Positions 55,656 through 64,000 of a DNA stretch of 64,000 bases are shown piece after piece. Made by a program: the position numbers and the translations under genes. Where the stretch lies: the NCBI RefSeq assembly GCF_013185185.1, contig NZ_JAAZWE010000001.1, positions 1,178,001-1,242,000 of the forward strand. Reading direction: 5' to 3'. The stretch comes from Saccharibacillus endophyticus. GTDB taxonomy: Bacteria > Bacillota > Bacilli > Paenibacillales > Paenibacillaceae. Every line of letters starts with the position of its first letter. The first letter of the stretch is position 1. Below the pieces are notes generated by a model. That model had not been told where the DNA came from. It worked only from the letters and a program-made list of their open reading frames with translations, and ran no database searches.

Positions 55656-56831
55656 TCAGGATTCCGACGGATTGCCGATTTCGCCCATGAATACGATCAG
55701 TCCTGTTGTTCGATCGGTAATCGCGAAGAAAAACGGGCGGTTGAGCTTCAGTTCGAATGGCTCTTCCTGGGGAAAAGCGGCGCCCGCGCGAGCAATGCCC
55801 GTCACGGCTGCCGCTTCGGTCCCGACCTCGTCCACTTCGATGAAGGTCTTATGCGCAATCGCCCCGATCGGTTGTCCGTTTCCTTGTCCCATGCCTCCGA
55901 AATCGGATTGAAAAGGGTCGAAAGCCTTTTGTATGCCGAGAGACATCAACGCATCGTTTAACCGCAGCGACGTCTCCGATTTGAACTTCGGCAGCTCGAT
56001 CGTTCCTCGCGCCGATGTAAACCGCTTATTCCATTCGGTCCATTTTGACAGCTGCTCGGCATGGAAGTCTTGAAGCGTCCGCCCCGGATCGGGAAGCGCG
56101 AGCAGCATATCGAATGCCCGAGCTTCGCCATAAGGCAAACGAACAGCCCGAAACCCTTCCGCATCCAGATACGCATAACGGCCGCTTTGCTTCATTGTCG
56201 GCACGTCAACGCTTTTTCCGGCTTCGGACTCTGAACTGAAAAATGGACGGTAGGCCGTCAGCGCAGGATTAAAAGGTTCCGACCACATCCCTTTAAAATA
56301 AACGGCATTCGCCAAGTAACTGCTTAAACCCGACAACGTTCCCCCATCCACCAACTGATCGATTTTCCCGTGCGTCGAGTCGGATACCCAACGATTGATG
56401 ATGTCCGCCGCCTCCGGCGCTCCGAAATCGATCTCCCGATGTTCCGCTCCGTAATGAACGCGCAGCGCTTCCTTATAAGCTTCGGACACCGGATGCCCCG
56501 TTTGGCTCCACAGCGCATTGGCGATCTCCATCTGTACCGAAGCATCGGCCGACGACAACCGCTCCCGCAAGTTTTGTTGAAGATTGCCAAGCGAAGCATC
56601 TGACTCAAGCGTCGAACCCAGCACCCGATCCATTTCTTCAGCCGTCTTGCTCAAAGCGCCTTCGCGCAGCATCGATAACGCAAATCCGATACTGGCAGGC
56701 GAGATCATCTGATTACACAGGCTTGAAGCTTCCGCATCGTCCCGGGACGCGCTCAGCTTGCCGAATAATCCGATACCCAGCGTGTTCACCGATTGCACGA
56801 GCGATTCTAGCGGATTTGCTTGCTGCTTCAT
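55656..56831 (-). CDS. Serpin without signal peptide (serpin 2 of 3)
   Basis: 391 residues. The fold is complete from NTLGIGLFGKLSAS to FFFAITDRTTGLIVFMGEIGNP, with the hinge DEVGTEAAAVT. There is no signal peptide or lipobox (starts MKQQANPLESLVQSVNTLG), so it should act inside the cell or be released on lysis. By the alpha-1-antitrypsin count the P1 is near Ala (RAGAAF), with an Arg at P4. AAGGAGG precedes the ATG by about 12 bases. It lies between the two lipoprotein serpins. Confidence 0.92.
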   Translation of the reverse strand: MKQQANPLESLVQSVNTLGIGLFGKLSASRDDAEASSLCNQMISPASIGFALSMLREGALSKTAEEMDRVLGSTLESDASLGNLQQNLRERLSSADASVQMEIANALWSQTGHPVSEAYKEALRVHYGAEHREIDFGAPEAADIINRWVSDSTHGKIDQLVDGGTLSGLSSYLANAVYFKGMWSEPFNPALTAYRPFFSSESEAGKSVDVPTMKQSGRYAYLDAEGFRAVRLPYGEARAFDMLLALPDPGRTLQDFHAEQLSKWTEWNKRFTSARGTIELPKFKSETSLRLNDALMSLGIQKAFDPFQSDFGGMGQGNGQPIGAIAHKTFIEVDEVGTEAAAVTGIARAGAAFPQEEPFELKLNRPFFFAITDRTTGLIVFMGEIGNPSES

Positions 56832-56882
56832 TGATCGATTGTCCTCCTTTTCCCTCTATCGCTTATTATCGTTACTTTTCAC

Positions 56883-58175
56883 CTACGACTCTGCCGGATT
56901 TCCGACTTCGCCCATAAATAGGATCAAGCCCGTCGTACGATCCGTAATGGCAAAAAAGAACGGACGGTTCAGCTTCATTTCGAACGGTCGGTCAGACGGC
57001 GAGGCGGATTCGTTCATCGCCACTACCGTAACGGCCGCGGCCTCCGTCCCTTCTTCATTGACCTCAATAAACGTATCTTGCGACACCTCGCTCACGTAAA
57101 GCCCGGCAGCTTCCTTCGCAAGCCCGCCGAACTCAGCCTCATGGGGATCAAAAGCCGACTCCATGCCCAGCGACTTCAGGACATCATTCAAACTCATCGA
57201 GTCCTCAAGCTTGAACTTGGGAAGTTCCACCTGACCTTCTTGTTCCGCCAGTCGGGCGCTCCATATCGAAAAATCGGCAAGATGCTCATTTTTAAAAGAT
57301 TCCAACGTCGTACCTTTATCCGGAACGGCCGCGATCATGGCGAAGTTCCCGGATGTCCCGTAGGGCAACCGAATCGCTTGAAAATCCTCTTCGTCCGCGT
57401 AAGCATAGCGCCCGGTTTGCGACATTGTCGGAACTTGAACACTCTGGCCTTTATCTGTTGCAAACGGCTGCTCTTTGGTCAATGCCGGATCAAACGGTGT
57501 CATCCAACTGCCTTTGAAATAGAGCGCGTTCATCAGAAAAAGAACCGTGTTCGGATCGATCGGAGGGTCAATGACCTGATCGATCTTGCCGTTCGTATGC
57601 AGCGCTGCCCATTCGTTCATCGTATCGGCGGCCGACTCCGAATTGAAATCCAGTGCACGTGCTTGCGCTTCGTAATTTTGCTCCAGACGTTCGACAAGGC
57701 TCGGCTTCAACTGAAATCCTTCACGCGCCCACAGGGAATTGGCGATTTCTATCCGCACCGAAGGATCGGCTGCCAGCATAAGCTCGCGCAAAATATGTTG
57801 CCCTGCGTCAAGCTGCTCGGCATCGAATGCCTTCAACCCCAACACCCGATCCATCTCTTCCGCAGTTTCTCCTTCGGCGCCTGCTCTCAGCATGGATAAA
57901 GCCATACCCAGTCCGGCAGGCGAAAGCATCACGTTAGATTGCACGATTTCCTGCGAAGCAGTCCACTCTGCATACAAATCCAGTCCAAAGCGATTCATGG
58001 CATGAGTCAGCTTGCGATCGACGTCGCTCTCCTGGTAAGCCGTAGTTCGAGCATTCGAAACTTGATTAGCATCCTTTTGCCTACTCCCGTTATTCCCGCA
58101 GCCAGCCAAAAGTCCCGTTGCAAGAAGAACGCCGAGCCCCAGTCTCACCCATGCCGCAAACCCTGATCGTCTCAC
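56883..58175 (-). CDS. Serpin lipoprotein (serpin 3 of 3)
   Basis: 430 residues. A GTG start after AGGAGGTGAAAG, then a lipobox (LLATGLLAGCGNNG). Serpin motifs are NRFGLDLYAEW, VMLSPAGLGMALSMLRAGAEGETAEEMDRVL, LFLMNALYFKGSWMTPFDP, the hinge EEGTEAAAVT and LNRPFFFAITDRTTGLILFMGEVGNP. By the same count the P1 is near Ser (MNESAS). First gene of the array; no strong promoter was identified in 58176-58283. Confidence 0.92.
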   Translation of the reverse strand: MRRSGFAAWVRLGLGVLLATGLLAGCGNNGSRQKDANQVSNARTTAYQESDVDRKLTHAMNRFGLDLYAEWTASQEIVQSNVMLSPAGLGMALSMLRAGAEGETAEEMDRVLGLKAFDAEQLDAGQHILRELMLAADPSVRIEIANSLWAREGFQLKPSLVERLEQNYEAQARALDFNSESAADTMNEWAALHTNGKIDQVIDPPIDPNTVLFLMNALYFKGSWMTPFDPALTKEQPFATDKGQSVQVPTMSQTGRYAYADEEDFQAIRLPYGTSGNFAMIAAVPDKGTTLESFKNEHLADFSIWSARLAEQEGQVELPKFKLEDSMSLNDVLKSLGMESAFDPHEAEFGGLAKEAAGLYVSEVSQDTFIEVNEEGTEAAAVTVVAMNESASPSDRPFEMKLNRPFFFAITDRTTGLILFMGEVGNPAES

Positions 58176-58283
58176 CTTTCACCTCCTAGCGCCGCTGCTT
58201 TTCAAAGACTGCGGCCTTATATGTTTACCAACGCCACGGCATACAGAAATGTTGCTTGAATTGGAAAAGAAAGTGCAGCATTC

Positions 58284-58334
58284 ATAAAAAAAGTCCCCTT
58301 CGCAAGCCTAAGCTCGCGATGAGGACTTCCCAAG
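58284..58334 (-). terminator. Terminator after the histidine kinase gene
   Basis: On the minus strand GGGAAGTCCTCATCGCGAGC pairs imperfectly with GCTTGCGAAGGGGACTTTTTTT. Confidence 0.8.
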
Positions 58335-58348
58335 CAACATGATATCCG

Positions 58349-61300
58349 TCAAAGCTTTTCCGAATGCGAATGCCCATTCTCTCGCAGGCGCGTTCGGGCC
58401 GTATTCAGTACCCGTTCCACTTCGGACGCGGCCACGGGCTTGCTAATGAATTCATCCATCCCGCCGGAAAGACATCGTTCCACGTCCTCTTCCCGTACGA
58501 AAGAACTCACTCCCACGATCAACGGCGTTCGATCCGGAGGCAGCTGCGTACGGATGCACGAAGCCGCTTCGACGCCATCCGCGCCCGGCAGCCCAACATC
58601 CATGAAGATCAAATCATAATCGCCGGAGATCGCCTGTCTGATTGCCCGTTCCCCATCCTCGACCGTATCCGCACGGCAGTCAAATCGGGCGAGCATGGCT
58701 TCAAGAACCTTCCGGTTCACCGGATGATCTTCAGCAATCAGAATGCGCAAATCCTGACGCGGCTCCGGAGCCGGCGGCTTCACGCCCGGCTTGATCGCCG
58801 GCTCGACCACTTCTTCGATATCCGTGAGACCGATAAACGGCTTCCCTTCCGTCTCCGGAATCAAGAACCGAAGCAGGAAACGGAATGTTGCGCCTTCGCC
58901 TTCTTCGCTCTCCACCGAAATCATGCCGCCCATCAATTCAACCAATTTACGGCTAATCGACAAGCCGAGCCCGGTTCCCCCATACTTGCGGTTCAAGATC
59001 GGATGCAATTGGGAAAAAGGCTGGAACAGCCGATGCTGCAACTCGCTTGCGATTCCGATTCCCGTATCCGTTACCGCAAATTCGATCCAGACTTCGCTGG
59101 GGGCACGGAACGCTTTGGGAGCAACGCGAAGCGTCACGCTTCCCTGCTCCGTGAACTTGATCGCATTCCCGACCAGGTTAATCAATATCTGACGCAAGCG
59201 CTCGCTATCGGCAATCACGACCGAAGGCACGCGCTGAACGGATTCGTCGACGGCAAATTTCAAAGCCAGATTCTTCTCCGTCGCGCGCGGCAGGAAGAGT
59301 TGAATCACGCTGACCAGCACCTCGCGCAGCTCCACGGGCTGAGGCTCGATCTCCATGCGCCCGGCCTCGATTTTGCTGATATCCAAAATCTCGTTCAAAA
59401 TCTTCAGCAACGCGTGGCTGCTCTCGGAAATGATGTCGGCATACTGCCTTTGTTCCTGCTGAAGCTCCGTTTCACGCAGCAAATCCGTCATCCCGATGAT
59501 TCCGTTCATCGGCGTGCGCAGCTCATGGCTGACGATCGACAAAAATTCGGACTTCGCCCGATCCGCGCGCTCTGCCGACTCTTTTGCCCGGATAATTTCT
59601 TTCTCTCCGGTTACGTCGCGAAATACCAGTACGGCTCCCCGGCGTTCGTTACGATCCAGAATCGGCGTAAACTGGTAGGAAACGAGGAAGCTTCCGCCGT
59701 CTTTTCTCCAGAACACCGCTTCAGGCTGCGCATGCGCAACGCCCGAATGAAGAGCATCCAACAGCTCTGCTCCGCCGGTTTGATAAGCACTCTCCTGCGT
59801 TTGGGCCTGGCGCATCATTTCCTCATAAGAGCGACCGATCGCTTCCCTGCCCTCATAACCGAGCATGGCCGCAGCAGCCGGATTGGTGAACATCACGCGG
59901 CCCGACGTATCAAAGCCGATGATCCCCTCCGACACGGTATTGAGCAGCAGCGAATGCTGATAGCTGAGTGCTTCGATCTGCGAAATGTACTGCTTACGCT
60001 CCGTGATATCGGTAATGATCGCATACACGCCGGACTGATCTTTTTTCGAACCGATCGGAACGTAAGCGACGCTGACGTCGCGCATTCGTCCGTCGCGGCG
60101 ATGGAACGTCGTTTCGAAAACGCGGGACTCCCCGCTGCGCGCAGCCTCGAAATGGTTGCGCGAAAGACTGGCGTACTTTTTGGGCTGCAGCATGCCGATC
60201 CTAAGACGCTGCATCTGCTCGCGAGTATAACCGCACATGGCTTCCATGGCCGGATTGACGCTCAAAATTCGCCCTTTCATATCCAGGGATATGATGCCCG
60301 AATTGTGGTTCATGAAAAGCGAACGATACCGGCTCTCGCTGCTGCGCAGCTTCTCCTCGATGCGCACGCGGGCGGTCACGTCCTGCACGATGCCGATCAC
60401 CTGCAAAGGCTCGCCGGTCGTACTGTCTTTGGACACTTCCCAAACGTCGTAAATCGTTTTTTCGGCCCCGTTGGGCAGTTTGATCCGATAAGTAATCTCT
60501 CCGTCGCGCCCGTTTTTCAAAATCCCGGACACCACGGTTTCGAAACGCTTCCGATCCTCGGGATGGATAAGACGAAGCAGCGATTCCGTTCCCGACTCGA
60601 CCCCGTTCACCGCATAATCGAAAATTTCTCGCATTTCCCGGGAAAAAGTAAGGCGCATTTGCACCAGATCCCATTGCCAGGAACCGATGCTGGCAAGCTG
60701 CTGGGCTTTTGCCAACACAACGTCGTTCATCTTCCGCTCGGTGATGTCGCGCGCAATAACCAATATCCGGTTCACTTCGCCATTCGAGCCTCGAATAAGT
60801 CGAAACGAAGTATCCACCCAGCGAACACTGCCGTTTTTGTGCAGCACGCGACGTTCGAAGGTTTCGTTCTCCGCATACAGAGTTCCTTCGATCGTCATTT
60901 TCGTGGCATCGCCGGAATGGTAGAATGCCGTCCGATTTTGCCCCAACATCTCCTCCGGCGTGTAACCCAGAGTCCGCTCGACCGAAGGGGACACGTATAA
61001 TAACGTGCCGTCCGGCTTGCTGAAAGAGATCATGTCGGGCGTATTTTGCGTAATTAATTTATAAATCTCACGGGTGCGATCCCCCTGATCCCCTACAGTA
61101 AGGTTCCGTTCGGACACGTCCTCCATATAAACCAGGATGAACGGCGGTTCGCCCTCGCCGGGAAGTTCGCACTCCACCTCGACCCACACGATATCTCCTC
61201 CGCTGCGTGCAAGACGGATCTCGATCGGTCCGAACGACCGAGGTTTCTTCTGCCAGTCATCAAAAGAATCCAGAAGATCAAGTGCGCTATCCGTTTCGGC

Positions 61301-61480
61301 ACGAAGCAATTGCAAATAACCGTCGCCCAGAAGCTCATGCGCGGCTCGGCCGACGATCCGGCTTGCGGCCGGATTTGCACCGACACATTTCCCGCGCAAA
61401 TCGAGAATCAGGACACCGGTTGATATTTTGTTATATATGCGTGTATACAGGGATGCGTTTGGAATATCGGACGAGGTCAA
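58349..61480 (-). CDS. Cytosolic hybrid histidine kinase with five PAS domains and a receiver
   Basis: About 1043 residues, no membrane segment. Five PAS units run at about 8-125, 140-255, 262-380, 385-505 and 510-630, several ending in the DITERK-type PAC motif. HisKA follows with the phospho-His in FLSIVSHELRTPMNGIIG; HATPase_c has NLVGNAIKF, DTGIGI and GGTGLGLSISRKLVELMGG. The C-terminal receiver (about 920-1035) has the phosphoacceptor in DYDLIFMDVGLPG and the conserved Lys in FISKPV. A TTG at 61480 is seven bases from AAAGGAG; the ATG at 61486 is too close. The signal and output are unknown, with no response regulator beside it. Confidence 0.9.
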   Translation of the reverse strand: MTSSDIPNASLYTRIYNKISTGVLILDLRGKCVGANPAASRIVGRAAHELLGDGYLQLLRAETDSALDLLDSFDDWQKKPRSFGPIEIRLARSGGDIVWVEVECELPGEGEPPFILVYMEDVSERNLTVGDQGDRTREIYKLITQNTPDMISFSKPDGTLLYVSPSVERTLGYTPEEMLGQNRTAFYHSGDATKMTIEGTLYAENETFERRVLHKNGSVRWVDTSFRLIRGSNGEVNRILVIARDITERKMNDVVLAKAQQLASIGSWQWDLVQMRLTFSREMREIFDYAVNGVESGTESLLRLIHPEDRKRFETVVSGILKNGRDGEITYRIKLPNGAEKTIYDVWEVSKDSTTGEPLQVIGIVQDVTARVRIEEKLRSSESRYRSLFMNHNSGIISLDMKGRILSVNPAMEAMCGYTREQMQRLRIGMLQPKKYASLSRNHFEAARSGESRVFETTFHRRDGRMRDVSVAYVPIGSKKDQSGVYAIITDITERKQYISQIEALSYQHSLLLNTVSEGIIGFDTSGRVMFTNPAAAAMLGYEGREAIGRSYEEMMRQAQTQESAYQTGGAELLDALHSGVAHAQPEAVFWRKDGGSFLVSYQFTPILDRNERRGAVLVFRDVTGEKEIIRAKESAERADRAKSEFLSIVSHELRTPMNGIIGMTDLLRETELQQEQRQYADIISESSHALLKILNEILDISKIEAGRMEIEPQPVELREVLVSVIQLFLPRATEKNLALKFAVDESVQRVPSVVIADSERLRQILINLVGNAIKFTEQGSVTLRVAPKAFRAPSEVWIEFAVTDTGIGIASELQHRLFQPFSQLHPILNRKYGGTGLGLSISRKLVELMGGMISVESEEGEGATFRFLLRFLIPETEGKPFIGLTDIEEVVEPAIKPGVKPPAPEPRQDLRILIAEDHPVNRKVLEAMLARFDCRADTVEDGERAIRQAISGDYDLIFMDVGLPGADGVEAASCIRTQLPPDRTPLIVGVSSFVREEDVERCLSGGMDEFISKPVAASEVERVLNTARTRLRENGHSHSEKL

Positions 61481-61545
61481 GTTCATTCTCCTTTAAAAGG
61501 CTCTTCAACAACATGCATGCAAGCGGCAAAACGTCCGGATCGTCC

Positions 61546-61593
61546 GTAAATTCAGCAGGCCTGCTTCCCGAAGAAGCCAGCCTGCAAATTTAC
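61546..61593. promoter_or_regulatory. Long hairpin in the kinase leader
   Basis: GTAAATTCAGCAGGC pairs with GCCTGCAAATTTAC, with an inner GCTTCC/GAAGC stem and a tight CGAA loop. It lies about 65 bases upstream of the kinase start. The minus-strand extended -10 TGTTATAAT (61762-61770) would give a leader of about 275 bases. The remainder of 61481-61968 shows no gene. Confidence 0.6.
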
Positions 61594-61968
61594 CCGCACC
61601 CGGACGAATATGCCGATTCGGCACTCATATCAGCCTTACCGTTAACAGTCTATTCTTATCATTTACCCAAATCCGTAATCTTTATACCGGATTTGAATCT
61701 CCACCCGTCAAATTTCGCGCTCAATCGCGTACTTACAGCGTAACTTGTCGGTCCGGATACGATTATAACATAGAAGGCATGAGGAATTGGCTTTGTTATT
61801 TTCAAGATCGTTTCGGTAAATCGCTATGTAGAAAATTGTCGAAATTTTTGTTAATGCGATGTAAAGAGATGTAAAGTCGGCTATAGTTAAAAGAACTAGA
61901 AAATTCGGATGACTTCCGTTTAAATCGGCTTATGCCGAAATGAACCTTTCATCCTGAAGGAGGAACCT

Positions 61969-64000
61969 ATGAAACGAATCAAATCCGCTGCGGCGAAGAC
62001 GTCTGTCTCATTCAATCACCCCCATAAAGAACCGGATCTATCTTCTGCATACACACTAAGCGAAGATCGAATTTCGGCAATGCCGATCCCTTTCCTATCC
62101 CCGCTCCTACGTGAGTTAAATGAAACGGCCAAGCGCAGAATGGCGCAAGTTCTTGAATTCTCTTTTGCCCGTCGAGGCGCTTATAAGTGGCCCCAAGTGC
62201 TATTTGCCAAGTCGATGCTTGATCTATCCGCCCGAGCGCGGGGCAGCCGGGAGATCAGATCCAAGCTGGCGGAGGCTCTGATTGCAGCCGTACGCCCCCT
62301 GCTCGATTCGACGGATCCGGCCTTTTCTCCGGAACAATTCGATAAGAATCCTTCAGGTTGGACGCTGCAGCACGGCAAGTGGCATTGTTATTGGGCGTTA
62401 TATTTTTCCTCGTCAGCCGATCCGTTCGAAGAAACCGGACGTCTGCGGCTTGAACGATTGGCTGCCGAAACGACCCTTGAAGCGCCCGCTGCGGAACCTC
62501 CTGCAGAGGCGACGGTTGCGCTTGATCCTCTGCCCTCCCACCCTCGCAATGAAGCGGCCGAACAGCGTCGCATCGAAAAGCTTAACAAGCGTATCGAAGC
62601 ATTGGAGGAGCGAGCGCGCCGGGAAGAAGAGCGGGCACGACGAGCGGAAAAAGAAACTTCGGACGCCAAACGCGAAACGGCCAAGCTGCGCGAGAATTTG
62701 AACCGGAGCGAGCTGGAACTGGAGGCCGAACGGCGGCTGACTCATCGATTGACCGAAGAACGGGAGTCTTTTGCAGGACGCCTTGCCGAATCGAAGCGTC
62801 AGCACAAGCAGGATCGGAGCCGCCTTGAAGAAGAACTGGCCGAAACGAAACGGATCGCGGAAGCGTTGGAAAGTCGGATTCGAACGATGCAGACTGAAGC
62901 TGAACAGGAATCCTTCGCGAATACGGAAATGGAAGATCATGCGGCTGACGATCTTCACGAAGAGCGTTCGTTCTCGAACTCTGACCGATCGCAGGATCAA
63001 GGAACTGTGCATGCAGACCCGGTATCGCCTAATTCCGTAATAAACGCGGACGATACGGAGAGCACGGTCCATCAATTCGATTCCCTTTTGCGACGTGATC
63101 TGCGCGAAACAGGAACCTCGCTGCCAGGCGGGCATGAACCGGGAGACCCTGAGGCTCGAACGCATATGCGTCGCATACTCGACTTGCTGGATGCCGTGGA
63201 TGCTTACGTTGCAGGTCGAAGACTGATGCACGGGGTCGATGTGTTGACGGATAGGCGTCAAGTGCCACGGAATCCCTCGGTCCAACCAAACAACAACCGC
63301 GGGCAAGATGCGCCAGGTCACGAGGAACATCCAAGCCGGCAAGAGCTGCAAGCCGATGCCGGCTTACGCGAAAATCGCGGCATGGCCGAGGCGCTGGAGC
63401 AATTCGAATCGAATGAACGTACAGAGGAAAATGGACAATCCGGCACCTTCTATCGCAGAGACCATGGCGGTTATATCGTGCTCGAAGAAGGGGAGAGCTT
63501 CAATATCACCGAGTCGATGGTGTATAAGCACCAGCTTCAACATGAAGCCGAAGTCTTGTGCATACCGAGACCTGATGGTCATGGCGGAACGCAGTACGAA
63601 ATTTCGCTGCTGTTCCAGGGCGACGATACCTTCTCTCCGGTTCGTCAGTACAACGGGTATGCGGAACAGGATGAATACGGAACCTGGTATGCGGTAGATA
63701 TGAACGATGCGGATCGCCGTTATCCGATCCATGCGCGGGATTTGGATATTCAGCGACCTGTCGATGGTGCGCCTTGCATCTTCAACGTCGGCGAGGAAGA
63801 GACAGTTGCCCGTCTGGCACGCGTCTATCGAGACTTCTCCGCTCCGGATGCGCCGCAAAGAAGGGAATCTTCCGTGCTGCGCTCTGCCTCCTCTTCTTCG
63901 TCTTCGAGCAAATCCAAACGCGAAGGCCGTAAAAGTAAGCCCGAGCCGTTCTTGCAAGGGTGTACGATTGTGGTCATGGGCGGGCAGCGCAAATGGTTTG
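61969..64000 (+). CDS. Coiled-coil protein, probable DUF2325 C-terminus, truncated by the window edge
   Basis: The ATG at 61969 follows GAAGGAGG and the frame stays open for 677 codons to the right edge, so no stop is visible. An N-terminal region (about 1-150) is globular (SFARRGAYKWPQVLFAKSML ... GKWHCYWALYF). A long Glu/Arg/Ala-rich coiled coil covers about 195-320. An acidic spacer is followed by a second folded part (about 480-620: YRRDHGGYIVLEEGESFNITE), then a Ser/Lys-rich linker. The last visible residues FLQGCTIVVMGGQRKWF look like the first strand of a DUF2325 domain. Function unknown. Confidence 0.8.
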   Translation, partial: MKRIKSAAAKTSVSFNHPHKEPDLSSAYTLSEDRISAMPIPFLSPLLRELNETAKRRMAQVLEFSFARRGAYKWPQVLFAKSMLDLSARARGSREIRSKLAEALIAAVRPLLDSTDPAFSPEQFDKNPSGWTLQHGKWHCYWALYFSSSADPFEETGRLRLERLAAETTLEAPAAEPPAEATVALDPLPSHPRNEAAEQRRIEKLNKRIEALEERARREEERARRAEKETSDAKRETAKLRENLNRSELELEAERRLTHRLTEERESFAGRLAESKRQHKQDRSRLEEELAETKRIAEALESRIRTMQTEAEQESFANTEMEDHAADDLHEERSFSNSDRSQDQGTVHADPVSPNSVINADDTESTVHQFDSLLRRDLRETGTSLPGGHEPGDPEARTHMRRILDLLDAVDAYVAGRRLMHGVDVLTDRRQVPRNPSVQPNNNRGQDAPGHEEHPSRQELQADAGLRENRGMAEALEQFESNERTEENGQSGTFYRRDHGGYIVLEEGESFNITESMVYKHQLQHEAEVLCIPRPDGHGGTQYEISLLFQGDDTFSPVRQYNGYAEQDEYGTWYAVDMNDADRRYPIHARDLDIQRPVDGAPCIFNVGEEETVARLARVYRDFSAPDAPQRRESSVLRSASSSSSSSKSKREGRKSKPEPFLQGCTIVVMGGQRKWF

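Noticed and set aside
61207..61743. 178-codon plus-strand frame
   Set aside because: It is mostly antisense to the histidine kinase and continues into its leader; no ribosome site.

Overview
The window reads as a low-GC-phylum (Firmicutes) chromosome of moderate GC content from the Paenibacillaceae, possibly Saccharibacillus or a close relative. The evidence is Bacillus-like gene order (yqhT-efp ... accB-accC-yqhY), strong AGGAGG-type ribosome binding sites, frequent TTG starts, a T-box-controlled metG, Bacillus-type Fnr, MntR and Zur, and several secreted proteins carrying the copper-amine-oxidase-N-like domain common in Paenibacillus. The genus is inference. No rRNA, tRNA, CRISPR array, phage or transposase was seen.

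Layout. 1-7.4 kb: fatty-acid carboxylase genes accB/accC, a yqhY-like Asp23 gene, aspartokinase, EF-P, an M24 peptidase and a yqhQ-like membrane protein. The spoIIIA sporulation operon that B. subtilis carries between efp and accB is absent here and lysC stands in its place. 7.6-19 kb: a GHL10-type secreted hydrolase, mntR, the zinc importer znuA-znuC-znuB under a consensus promoter overlapped by a Zur-type operator, metG with a methionine T-box, zur-yidD, and a large secreted PKD protein. 19-26.6 kb: an anaerobic mixed-acid module (pflA, pflB, adhE and divergent fnr). Fnr-type palindromes sit 41-42 bases upstream of the inferred pflB and adhE start points, and just downstream of the fnr start point. 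26.6-35.2 kb: DUF4430-like, HxlR and UDG-like genes, then a sugar-catabolic cluster (ThuA, two TIM-barrel isomerases, two Gfo/Idh dehydrogenases, divergent AraC regulator). 35.3-46.8 kb: MsrA-MsrB fusion, FMN reductase, MFS transporter, DUF2188 and YitT proteins, two regulators, SDR, a serine hydrolase and a luciferase-like monooxygenase. 47-54 kb: aspA, OsmC-ald, DAHP synthase/chorismate mutase, chorismate synthase and its divergent LysR regulator. 54.3-58.2 kb: three tandem serpins. 58.3-64 kb: a five-PAS hybrid histidine kinase and, open to the right edge, a coiled-coil protein whose last visible residues look like the start of a DUF2325 domain.

The least expected signal is non-coding. Four intergenic spaces, three of them between convergent genes (7.4, 43.5-44.0, 51.6-52.1 kb) and one within a same-strand series (30.8 kb), hold long nested palindromes of about 65-215 bases. 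Two copies (43.85 and 51.95 kb) are clearly homologous and differ by at least four paired, compensatory substitutions in their stems. Several share a core: a TTCGCTGTCTC-like motif on one side of a variable apical hairpin and CAAAGGCG on the other. I do not recognise the family; it is the best candidate here for an undescribed repeat or structured RNA.

How the genes work together: zinc supply (znu, zur), oxygen-limited fermentation (pfl, adhE, fnr) and the aromatic pathway (DAHP synthase, aroC, LysR) each come with their own visible regulatory sites. Redox and oxidative repair (MsrAB, FMN reductase, OsmC), nitrogen/amino-acid interconversion (ald, aspA) and surface or secreted functions (three stalk-domain proteins, serpins) fill the rest.
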